64,000 nucleotides of DNA from Candidatus Brevundimonas phytovorans (GTDB lineage: Bacteria; Pseudomonadota; Alphaproteobacteria; Caulobacterales; Caulobacteraceae): contig CP119309.1 in the NCBI GenBank assembly GCA_029203145.1, forward strand, positions 1,203,001 through 1,267,000, written 5' to 3'. A program made the position numbers and the translations under genes. This document shows, one piece after another, positions 14,969-24,102 of this stretch (the first letter of the stretch is position 1; each line of letters begins with the position of its first letter). Under the pieces are notes generated by a model. The model did no database searches, was not told the origin of the DNA, and saw nothing but the letters and a program-made list of their open reading frames with translations.

Positions 14969-15985
14969 GTGCGTTACGATTTCGGATCAGACAATACGGC
15001 CGGAATGGCTCCTGCTGCGCTCGACGCCCTGGCTGCGGCCAATAGCGGGTTCGCGCGGGCCTATGGCGCCGACGAGACCACGGCGCGGGCCGCCGATATG
15101 ATCCGTCAGCGTCTGGACGCCGACGCCGAGGTGCGCTTCGTCTTCAGCGGTACGGCGGCCAACGCCATCGCCGTCTCCATGCTGGCCCAGCCCTATGAGG
15201 CGGTATTGACGCACCATGCGGCCCATATCTGCACCGACGAGACGGGCGCACCGGGCTTCTTCGGCCAGGGCGTCGGCCTGATCGGCCTGCCGGGCTATTC
15301 GGGCAAGATCGACGGCCTGGCCCTGCGCGCTGCGCTGGACGAGCCGGTCGTCGGCCATCGCCAGCCAGCGGCGGCCCTGAGCCTGACCCAGGCCACCGAA
15401 TACGGCGCCGTCTATTCCGAGGAAGAACTGCGTCATCTGATCGAACCGGCCAAGCAGGCGGGGCTGGGCGTCCATATGGACGGGGCGCGGCTGGCCAATG
15501 CCGCGGCCGCGGGGTTCGACCTGAAGGATATTCCGCGTCTGGGCGTGGACATCCTGGTGTTCGGCGGAGCCAAGGCGGGCGCGAACTGCGCCGAGGCTCT
15601 GGTCATCTTCAACAAGGCCCTGACCCGTCGGATCGACAACCGGCTGAAACAGGCTGGTCAGACGGCCTCGAAAGCCCGCTTCCTGGCGGCGCCGATCCTG
15701 GGGCTGTTGGAAGCGGGCGCCTGGGAAACCGGCGCTGCCCACGCCAACCTGATGGCGCAGAGGCTGGCTGACGGCATCGAGGCCCGGTCCCATTTCGTCC
15801 TGGCCCATCCGGTCGAGTCCAACGCCGTCTTCGTGCGGATGCCGGACGAGGCGCATCAGCGTCTGAACGCTCTGGGCTGGGCCTGCTACCAGTTCGACGA
15901 TGGTTCGGTCCGCTTCGTCTGTTCCTGGGCCACGACCGAGGACGCGGTGGATGAACTGGTTGAAGCGATATCGAGCCTGAACTGA
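14969..15985 (+). CDS. Low-specificity threonine aldolase (PLP enzyme)
   Basis: 338 residues, fold-type I PLP enzyme cleaving L-threonine or allo-threonine to glycine and acetaldehyde. Seen: YDFGSDNTAGMAPA at the N-terminus, FVFSGTAANAIAVSML (phosphate loop), HHAAHICTDETGAP, LGVHMDGARLANAAA with the PLP-contacting Asp, and Lys202 in FGGAKAGANCAEAL as the Schiff-base lysine. The ILVFGGAKAGANCAEA version occurs in alphaproteobacterial members annotated as threonine aldolase or beta-eliminating lyase. GTG start, 4 bp after the channel gene stop, with an AGAGGA ribosome site. Confidence 0.87.
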   Translation: MRYDFGSDNTAGMAPAALDALAAANSGFARAYGADETTARAADMIRQRLDADAEVRFVFSGTAANAIAVSMLAQPYEAVLTHHAAHICTDETGAPGFFGQGVGLIGLPGYSGKIDGLALRAALDEPVVGHRQPAAALSLTQATEYGAVYSEEELRHLIEPAKQAGLGVHMDGARLANAAAAGFDLKDIPRLGVDILVFGGAKAGANCAEALVIFNKALTRRIDNRLKQAGQTASKARFLAAPILGLLEAGAWETGAAHANLMAQRLADGIEARSHFVLAHPVESNAVFVRMPDEAHQRLNALGWACYQFDDGSVRFVCSWATTEDAVDELVEAISSLN

Positions 15986-16028
15986 ATGTCGGTTTCGCTC
16001 CGGCGCGGCGCCCCCCATATGCTGGAGC

Positions 16029-17924
16029 ATGACCATGCGCGGTGAAAGATCCGGCCGACGCGGAGATTCCACGGTCAAGGCCATGGCCGCCGGCCAAGGC
16101 GAAGTGAAGCAGGAGGCGCCGCCGACCTGGCAGGCGCTGACGGACCTTTTGCGCGTGGTCGGTCGTTCCGGCGCGCCGCAACTGCCCTGGCGCGTGGCGG
16201 GCGCTATAGGCCTGACGCTGGCGGGCAAGGGGCTGGGCGTGCTGGCGCCCCTGATTCTGGGCGCGGCGGTCAACCATCTGGCGGCGGGGCAGGGCGCAGC
16301 GGCGGCGGTCGGCTGGGGCTTTGCGGCCTTCGCCGTGGGCTGGGCCGTGGTGCGCTTCCTGTCGGCGGCGACGCCGCAACTGTCAGACGTTCTGTTCGCC
16401 CCGGTGCGGGCGGCGGCCCAGCGCAAGACGGCGGCGGAGACCTTCGCCCACGCGCTCAGCCTGTCGCTGGACTTCCACCAGACCAAACGGTCGGGCGCCC
16501 TGTCGCGGACCATGGATCGCGGTTCGCGCGCCGTGGACTTCCTGCTGCGGATTCTGGTGTTCAACCTCGGCCCGACCGTGGTCGAGCTGGTGCTGGCGGC
16601 GGCGGTGCTGAGCGGCAAGTATGACTGGCGCTTTGGCGCGGTCGCGATCGGGGTGGTGGCCGTCTATGCGGCGACGACCTTCGCCATGGCCAACTGGCGG
16701 CTGGAGCATCGCCGCGCCATGAACGCCGCCGACAGCGAGGCGGCGGGCCTGTCGGTCGACGCCCTGCTCAATTACGAGACGGTCAAGGCTTTCGGCGCCG
16801 AGACGCGCGCGGCCGAAGCCTATGACCAGTCGCTGTCCACCTATGTCGATGCGGCCTTGAAGGCCAATACCTCGCTGGCGGCGCTGAACCTGATTCAGGG
16901 CCTGATCATGAACATCGGCCTGGGGATCATGGCCGTCATGGCCGGATTCGAGGCGGCGGCGGGGCGCATGGGGCCGGGCGACGTGACGGCGGCGGTGCTG
17001 ATCATGATCTCGCTGTATGCGCCGCTGAACATTCTGGGCTTCGCCTATCGGGAAATTCGTCAATCCTTCATCGACATGGAGGAGATGCTGAAGGTGACGC
17101 GTCAGGCGCCGCAGGTGGCCGACGCCCCTGACGCCATCGACCTGCCGCGACCCGAGCGCGGGCAAGGCGCGGAACTGGTGTTTGATCATGTCGGCTTCCG
17201 CCACGACGCGCGCGCGGCGGGTCTGGACGACGTCAGCTTTGTCACCCCGGCAGGAACGACGACAGCCCTGGTCGGGACGTCCGGGGCGGGCAAGTCCACC
17301 ATCGTCAAGCTGGCCCTGCGCCTGCTGGACCCGAAAGAGGGACGGGTGCTGATCGACGGCCACGATGCGCGGTCAGTGACGCAGGCCTCGTTGCGGGCGG
17401 CGGTGGCCCTGGTGCCGCAGGATGTGGCCCTGTTCAACGACAGCATCCGCGCCAACATCGCCTTTGCCCGACCGGAAGCAGACGAGGCCGCCATCTGGGC
17501 GGCGGCCGAGGCGGCGGAACTGGCGGACTTCATCCGCGACCTGCCGGAGGGGATGGAGACGCGCGTGGGCGAGCGAGGGCTGAAGTTGTCAGGCGGCGAG
17601 CGTCAGCGCGTCGGCATCGCACGGGCCCTGCTGGCCGATCCTTGCATCCTGATCCTGGACGAGGCGACCAGCGCCCTGGACAGCCGCACCGAGGCCGCGA
17701 TCCAGAAAACCCTGCGCAAGGCGCGCGCGGGACGCACGACCCTGGTGGTGGCGCACCGCCTGTCGACCGTGGCCGACGCCGAGCAGATTCTGGTGCTGAA
17801 GTCCGGGCGCATCATAGAGCGCGGCGCCCATCATGAACTGGTGGCGCGTCAGGGCGGGGAATACGCCAGCCTGTGGCGGAAGCAGACGCGGGGCGCCAAG
17901 AGTCAGGCTCAGTCGTCGGACTGA
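16029..17924 (+). CDS. Atm1/ABCB7-type ABC exporter (fused membrane and ATPase domains)
   Basis: 631 residues. Residues about 50-355 form a six-helix exporter membrane domain with NYETVKAFGAETRAAEAYD, the Atm1-type segment. The ATPase domain has Walker A GTSGAGKST, Q-loop VPQDVALFNDSIRANI, signature LSGGERQRVGIARALL, Walker B ILILDEATSALD and the H-loop VAHRLST. Bacterial Atm1 proteins export glutathione-linked or metal-thiol species across the inner membrane, linking them to iron-sulfur and heavy-metal homeostasis. The first about 35 residues are variable; ATG at 16029 is the first of several possible starts. It overlaps the convergent downstream gene by 16 bp. Confidence 0.9.
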   Translation: MTMRGERSGRRGDSTVKAMAAGQGEVKQEAPPTWQALTDLLRVVGRSGAPQLPWRVAGAIGLTLAGKGLGVLAPLILGAAVNHLAAGQGAAAAVGWGFAAFAVGWAVVRFLSAATPQLSDVLFAPVRAAAQRKTAAETFAHALSLSLDFHQTKRSGALSRTMDRGSRAVDFLLRILVFNLGPTVVELVLAAAVLSGKYDWRFGAVAIGVVAVYAATTFAMANWRLEHRRAMNAADSEAAGLSVDALLNYETVKAFGAETRAAEAYDQSLSTYVDAALKANTSLAALNLIQGLIMNIGLGIMAVMAGFEAAAGRMGPGDVTAAVLIMISLYAPLNILGFAYREIRQSFIDMEEMLKVTRQAPQVADAPDAIDLPRPERGQGAELVFDHVGFRHDARAAGLDDVSFVTPAGTTTALVGTSGAGKSTIVKLALRLLDPKEGRVLIDGHDARSVTQASLRAAVALVPQDVALFNDSIRANIAFARPEADEAAIWAAAEAAELADFIRDLPEGMETRVGERGLKLSGGERQRVGIARALLADPCILILDEATSALDSRTEAAIQKTLRKARAGRTTLVVAHRLSTVADAEQILVLKSGRIIERGAHHELVARQGGEYASLWRKQTRGAKSQAQSSD

Positions 17925-18397
17925 GCCCCGCCCGGAACCTTGGCCTTCAGCACGTCCTTGAGACTGGCCAGGACCTGGGTGCGGGCCTCGGCGGCCTCGG
18001 CCGGCAGGGTCAGCAGCAGACGCAGGGCCTGGGCGTGCACAGTGACGATGCGCCAGTCGAAAGGCTTGTCCTCGGGCGCAGCGTCGATCAGGTCGCACAG
18101 ATTGGCGGCCGCCGCGCACAGATCCTTGAGTTCAAACGGACCCGCCGCGTCGATCAGGGCGCTGGAATGGTCGTAGGCCTGATCCAGAAGGCGTGCGGCC
18201 TCCTCCGGGGCGACGGCCGCTGGCCGCAAGGCCGCGAGGGCGGCGACCTGCTCCTCGATGACCGCGCGGCTGCGTTCCGCCATCTCCGCCAGATTGGCCT
18301 TGGCCTGGGTCAGGGCGACGCCGGCGCTGATGCCGCCTGGCTGGTCGATCAGAGTCGAGAGGCGAGAACGGCGGCGGTTGTGCGTGATGACGGTCAT
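17909..18397 (-). CDS. Helical protein cotranscribed with a response regulator
   Basis: 162 residues, almost entirely predicted helix, Ala/Leu-rich, without signal peptide. It begins MTVITHNRRRSRLSTLIDQP and contains AERSRAVIEEQVAALAALRP and ELKDLCAAAANLCDLIDAAP. The start overlaps the upstream response regulator stop by 4 bp (ATGA), implying coupled translation and functional association. Possible roles are a histidine phosphotransfer-like or chemotaxis-linked helical protein, but I see no HPt motif (HxxKG) and do not recognise the family. Confidence 0.6.
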   Translation of the reverse strand: MTVITHNRRRSRLSTLIDQPGGISAGVALTQAKANLAEMAERSRAVIEEQVAALAALRPAAVAPEEAARLLDQAYDHSSALIDAAGPFELKDLCAAAANLCDLIDAAPEDKPFDWRIVTVHAQALRLLLTLPAEAAEARTQVLASLKDVLKAKVPGGAQSDD

Positions 18398-18969
18398 AGC
18401 TCGATCGACGCTCTGCGTTGGGCTTCGAATTCAGCCTTGCGGATTTCTTCTGAACGACGCTCGAGACCCTTCCAGGGTTCCGAGCGGAAGCGCCGGTCAG
18501 GCCCGAAATAGTCGCCGACCTCGAGGAAGGGGCGGGCGTCGCGGGCGACCCAGACGATGCGCTCCAGCAGGACGCCGGCGCTGAACGGTTTGGTGATCAG
18601 GAAGTTGGCGCCGCAGTCGCGGGCCTCGGACACCTTGGAGCGGCGGACGTGGGCGGCGGTCATGATGACGGGGGCGAAGGCGTTGGGCTCCAGACCCGAG
18701 CGGCGCAGCCACCGCACGAACTCATAGCCGCTCATACCCGGCATCTCGCAGTCGACCAGGATCAGATCGACAGGGTGGTCACGCAGGACAGCGATGGCTT
18801 CGGCGGCGCTGCTGCAAGCGTGACGCACCTTGATGCCAAAGCCGAGAATGGCCTGGGTCGTCAATTCCAGCGCGAACGGGGAATCGTCGATGACCATGGT
18901 CACCGCGCCCGCAAAGTTAAACACCGCGCTTTCGCGCAGGGATTCGCCGACCCCGTTCATGCTGCGCAT
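18394..18969 (-). CDS. Stand-alone response regulator (CheY-like receiver)
   Basis: 191 residues. The receiver domain (about 22-145) has acidic pocket VIDDSP, phosphorylation site in LILVDCEMPGMSGYEF, conserved Thr in VIMTAAHV and Lys in LITKPFSAGVL. A tail of about 45 residues follows with YFGPDRRFRSEPWKGLERR, a C-terminal element I have seen in alphaproteobacterial single-domain regulators. No DNA-binding domain is present, so output is through protein contacts, likely including the coupled 162-residue partner. Start may be MRSM at 18969 or MNGV at 18960. Confidence 0.85.
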   Translation of the reverse strand: MRSMNGVGESLRESAVFNFAGAVTMVIDDSPFALELTTQAILGFGIKVRHACSSAAEAIAVLRDHPVDLILVDCEMPGMSGYEFVRWLRRSGLEPNAFAPVIMTAAHVRRSKVSEARDCGANFLITKPFSAGVLLERIVWVARDARPFLEVGDYFGPDRRFRSEPWKGLERRSEEIRKAEFEAQRRASIEL

Positions 18970-19057
18970 GACGGGGGCCCTGGCAGGGTGGGTATGACAG
19001 GCACGAATCGCATGGCGTCAGCTTCGACGGCCCAGGGCCGTCATGCAATGCGAAGGA

Positions 19058-20008
<951 letters not shown>

Positions 20009-20092
20009 AAGGCGTCCGTGAGGAGGAAGCGCGGTTGGCGCTACGGAAAGCGGCGGAAACTAGAGCGGTGAACGCCGTGGGGCAAGCGGGGT

Positions 20093-20200
20093 TCAGAAAG
20101 CCTTGGGCAGACCGGCCTGTTTGAGCACGGTGTTGGCGGTGTGACGGCTCTTGGAACGCGGGACGATGACAGTATGGGCGACCTTGGGATGCCGGTCCTT
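20093..20200 (-). pseudogene. Remnant of a HicA-type toxin gene
   Basis: In minus-strand frame ending at the TGA at 20093-20095, the sequence reads KDRHPKVAHTVIVPRSK, then SRHTANTVLKQAGLPKAF. This matches the C-terminal half of HicA/YcfA toxins (HP.K..VTVP ... ILKQAGL). An in-frame stop lies immediately upstream, and no frame connects to a start, so the N-terminal half with the catalytic His is lost or frameshifted. It follows the HicB-like gene in the expected order. Assignment rests on about 34 residues and is moderate. Confidence 0.5.
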
Positions 20201-20263
20201 TCAGAACCCGCTCATTGGGCAATTGCGCGAAGCACCGGGCAACGCACGCTCATCGTCAGCATT

Positions 20264-20488
20264 TCAAGCCGCCAGAACTTCAAAGCCGCCCGAAGCCTCG
20301 AAGCGGATAGGCACCGGACCATGGATGTCGAGATTTTCGGCCAGAAGTTCGGACGCGAACTGCCGCGCCAGACTTTCGAACTCAGCCAAGGTCGCGGTTT
20401 CGAGCACCAGGCCGGGAATGTCGGATTCGCTGCACCAGACCTGTGCTTCCGGGTCCCAGATCGCCTTGACGTAGAAGGTGCGTGCCAT
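20264..20488 (-). CDS. DUF1902 / HicB-like small protein
   Basis: 74 residues beginning MARTFYVKAIWDPEAQVW, then CSESDIPGLVLETATL and FESLARQFASELLAEN. This is the HicB-like single beta-alpha-beta domain that covers HicA toxins in type II toxin-antitoxin pairs; the DUF1902 subgroup lacks a DNA-binding tail. The hicA-like sequence downstream is degraded, so the antitoxin may be an orphan. It is transcribed away from xerD in the same direction with an 17-bp gap. The ATG at 20488 is preceded by a weak ribosome site. Confidence 0.72.
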   Translation of the reverse strand: MARTFYVKAIWDPEAQVWCSESDIPGLVLETATLAEFESLARQFASELLAENLDIHGPVPIRFEASGGFEVLAA

Positions 20489-20505
20489 GGGCGAACTATG
20501 GGCTT

Positions 20506-21408
20506 TCAGTCGTCCTTCGCCAAGGGGTGCCTGGAATGGACGACCTGGGCCAGCCGGTCGGTGGCGACGTGGGTGTAGATCTGGGTCGTCGAGATGTCGG
20601 CGTGGCCCAGCAGGGTCTGGACCACGCGCAGGTCGGCGCCGCCTTCCAGCAGGTGGGTGGCGAAGGCGTGGCGCAGGACGTGAGGGCTGACGCGGGCCGG
20701 GTCGATGTTGGCCGCAAGGGCCGCCTGATCCAGCAACTGGGCGAAGCGGCGAGGGGTCAGATGGCCGGTCTTGCCGTGCGAGGGAAAGAGCCAAGGGCTG
20801 TCGGGCGAGTTGGGCTTGCGTGCGGCGTCGCGGGCGTCCAGCCAGGCCTTGATCGCCTGGCGCGCGGCGGCGTTGAGCGGAGCCAGCCGCTCCTTGCCGC
20901 CCTTGCCGCGCACGATCAGATAGGCGGGATCGCGGCGCACGGCCTCAACCTTGAGCCCCAGCAGTTCGGAGACGCGCAGGCCGGAGGCATAGGCCATTTC
21001 CACCAAGGCCACGAGGCGCAGGCCCGCTGCGCTGTCGGCGGCGCCGGCAGCGATCAGCAGAGCCTCGATCTCGTCGCGGCTGAGGGTCTTGGGCAGGCTG
21101 CGGCCCTGTTTCGGGGCGTCGATGCGGCGGGAAGGGTCGTCGGTCCGCCAGCCTTCGCCCAGGGCGAAGCGGTAGAACTGGCGCACCGAGGAGCGGCGGC
21201 GCGCGGCGGTGGCGGCGGACAGGCCGCGTCGGGACAGATCGGCGAACCAGGCCTCCAGCGCCGCTTCGTTTGCGGCCATCAGGCCGCCCGCGTCGCCCAG
21301 CCAGGCCTCGGCGTCGGCCAGGTCGCGACCATAGGCGGACAGGGTGTGGGGCGAGGCGTCGCGCTCGACCGCCATCATTTCCAGAAAGGCCTCGACCTGG
21401 GGCGTCAT
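20506..21408 (-). CDS. xerD: Tyrosine recombinase XerD
   Basis: 300 residues, the standard XerC/D length. XerCD resolves chromosome dimers at dif near the septum. The N-terminal SAM-like domain (about 1-90: FLEMMAVERDASPHTLSAYG) is followed by the catalytic domain with Arg in YASGLRVSELLGLK, Lys in VRGKGGKERLAPL, HxxR in VSPHVLRHAFATHLLEGGAD, His/Trp-position His in LGHADISTTQIYTHV and the nucleophilic Tyr in that last segment. The divergent position next to aroK is one I associate with alphaproteobacterial xerD, so I prefer XerD to XerC. The adjacent toxin-antitoxin remnant is not an integron or phage context. Confidence 0.9.
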   Translation of the reverse strand: MTPQVEAFLEMMAVERDASPHTLSAYGRDLADAEAWLGDAGGLMAANEAALEAWFADLSRRGLSAATAARRRSSVRQFYRFALGEGWRTDDPSRRIDAPKQGRSLPKTLSRDEIEALLIAAGAADSAAGLRLVALVEMAYASGLRVSELLGLKVEAVRRDPAYLIVRGKGGKERLAPLNAAARQAIKAWLDARDAARKPNSPDSPWLFPSHGKTGHLTPRRFAQLLDQAALAANIDPARVSPHVLRHAFATHLLEGGADLRVVQTLLGHADISTTQIYTHVATDRLAQVVHSRHPLAKDD

Positions 21409-21468
21409 GCGGCGACCTCAACAGAGGTGTGGAGCGAACGGCTGTGTCGTGTAGAGGATATGGGAACC

Positions 21469-22046
21469 ATGCCTGCCGACGCCTCGCCCGATTCCTCGCC
21501 CTTGTCGCCTAACCTGGCGCTCGACCGCACCATAACCCTGGTGGGGCTGATGGGCGTGGGCAAATCGACGGTGGGGCGCAGGCTGGCGCAACGGCTGGGG
21601 TTGCCCTTTCACGACGGCGACCATGAAATTGAAGCCGCCGCCGGAATGAGCGTCAGCGAAATCTTCGCCAGCCGGGGCGAGGCCGAGTTCCGGGCGGGCG
21701 AGGCGCGAATCATGCGGCGTCTGCTGGAAGGCCCGCCTATCGTGCTGGCGACCGGCGGCGGGGCCATGCTGAACCCCGAGACCCGCGCCCTGATGAAGCA
21801 GCATTCGGTCAGCGTCTGGATGCGCGCCGATCTGAAGGTGATCGCCGAGCGGGTGCAGCGTCGCGACACCCGGCCCCTGCTGCGCGGACGCGACCCGCTG
21901 GAGGCCCTGAGCCAGTTGGCCGAGGCCCGCTATCCCATCTATGCCGAGGCTGATCTGACGGTGGACGTCGGCGGGGGTTCGCACGGCCAGGCGGTCGAGG
22001 CGATCTATCGAGAACTGCGGCGCCACGCCCGCGAGGAGAGCAAGCG

Positions 22047-22050
<4 letters not shown>
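21469..22050 (+). CDS. aroK: Shikimate kinase
   Basis: About 193 residues. It phosphorylates shikimate with ATP. Seen: Walker A LVGLMGVGKSTVGRRLAQRL, FHDGDHEIEAAAGMSVSEIF (shikimate-binding Asp/Glu), FRAGEARIMRRLL, ATGGGAMLNPETRALM and the lid RRDTRPLLRGRDP. ATG 21469 is preferred because a GAGGA ribosome site (21454-21458) is 10 bp upstream; ATG 21460 would be too close to it. Longer in-frame readings run antisense through xerD. aroB overlaps its stop by 4 bp, an operon common in proteobacteria. Confidence 0.94.
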
Positions 22051-23156
<1,106 letters not shown>

Positions 23157-23171
23157 GGCGCAGCGCCTTCG

Positions 23172-23609
23172 TCAGTCCACAGCGCGGCATTCTGTGGGAT
23201 CACGGTTGTCGGCCGTCCAGGTCGCCTGGACGCCCTTGCCGCGCAGTTCATAGCCGCTGGCGCGATACCAGATGCCGTCCGCGGCGCGTTCCTGGAACAG
23301 GTCGACGGCTTCGCCGGACGAGTTGCGCACCGTCGCCATCTGGCGCGGATTGTCGAAGTCGACCGACAGGCGCTCGCTGTTGTTGCACAGATAGACGGTG
23401 CGGATGACACGGTTGAGGGCGCGGTCCTGAACCTCGGCGCCGGTGCGCCGGCGCGCGGTCTGGGCCTCGATGGCCCGTTCGCGGACCGCCTCGCCGTCGT
23501 TGGGGGCTTCGCGCGGTTCCGGGCCGCAGGCGGCAAGCAGGGCGGTCAGGACGAGGGCAGGGGCGGCGCGAGGGATCAGGTGCGGCAAACGAAGCGCCTC
23601 CAAGGTCAA
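23172..23609 (-). CDS. MliC-like lipoprotein (C-type lysozyme inhibitor family)
   Basis: 145 residues with a lipobox LLAAC (Cys28) and a C-terminal domain (about 65-145). That domain carries RTVYLCNNSERLSVDF, MATVRNSSGEAVDLFQE and YELRGKGVQATWTAD, and ends in a Cys. The pattern YxC...(8-stranded barrel)...C is that of membrane-bound lysozyme inhibitors, which block the active site of host lysozyme from the periplasm. The charged linker (residues 29-62: REAPNDGEAVRERAIEA) is unusual. It lies between aroB (convergent) and tadA (same strand, 10 bp apart). Confidence 0.72.
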   Translation of the reverse strand: MTLEALRLPHLIPRAAPALVLTALLAACGPEPREAPNDGEAVRERAIEAQTARRRTGAEVQDRALNRVIRTVYLCNNSERLSVDFDNPRQMATVRNSSGEAVDLFQERAADGIWYRASGYELRGKGVQATWTADNRDPTECRAVD

Positions 23610-23619
23610 GCTTATGCCG

Positions 23620-24102
23620 TCAACGCACCGTGGCGGCGCGCGTTCCGCGTCGGGCGCGGAAGAAGGCGCGCAGGGTCTCGGCGGCGGGTTCGGCCATGAC
23701 GCCGCCCTCGACGGCGGGGCGCCAGTGGCAGGTCGGCTGATCGAAGAAGCGACCGCCGTTGACGACGGCGCCGCCCTTGGGATCGTCGGCCCCCCAGACG
23801 ACCCGCCCGATGCGGGCGTGGCTGATGGCGCCGGCGCACATGGCGCAGGGTTCCAGCGTTACATAAAGTGTCAGGTCGGTCAGGCGATAATTCTGCAACG
23901 TTGCCGCAGCATCACGCAGGGCCACGATCTCGGCATGAGCCGTCGGATCATGGGCTGTTATGGGGCCGTTCTGCCCACGACCAACCACTTTGCCGGTCGA
24001 TTCATCGACAATTACTGCGCCGACCGGCACTTCGCCCGCTTGCGCCGCAGCTTGCGCCAGATCGAGCGCCATGCTCATGAACCGCTCATCATGGATCGCC
24101 AT
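23620..24102 (-). CDS. tadA: tRNA-specific adenosine deaminase TadA
   Basis: 160 residues. It deaminates A34 of tRNA-Arg(ACG) to inosine and is essential in most bacteria. Zinc/catalytic motifs: His56-Ala-Glu58 in TAHAEIVAL and Cys86/Cys89 in LEPCAMCAGA. Also seen: ERFMSMALDLAQAAAQAG, EVPVGAVIVDE and a C-terminal RRGTRAATVR. Start ATG 24102 gives the family N-terminus and overlaps the divergent rluB start (24091) by 12 bp. A far longer frame (to 25503) is antisense to rluB and rejected. Confidence 0.94.
   Translation of the reverse strand: MAIHDERFMSMALDLAQAAAQAGEVPVGAVIVDESTGKVVGRGQNGPITAHDPTAHAEIVALRDAAATLQNYRLTDLTLYVTLEPCAMCAGAISHARIGRVVWGADDPKGGAVVNGGRFFDQPTCHWRPAVEGGVMAEPAAETLRAFFRARRGTRAATVR

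Noticed and set aside
19026..19042. Intrinsic terminator after accA
   Set aside because: A perfect hairpin is present but there is no T-tract in the accA direction, so it is only noted with accA.
20506..21408. Phage or integron integrase
   Set aside because: The protein has XerD length and motifs, lies beside aroK, and no attachment sites, cassettes or phage genes are near.
20482..21468. In-frame upstream extension of aroK
   Set aside because: Antisense to xerD and lacking shikimate kinase homology; the RBS-supported start is 21469.
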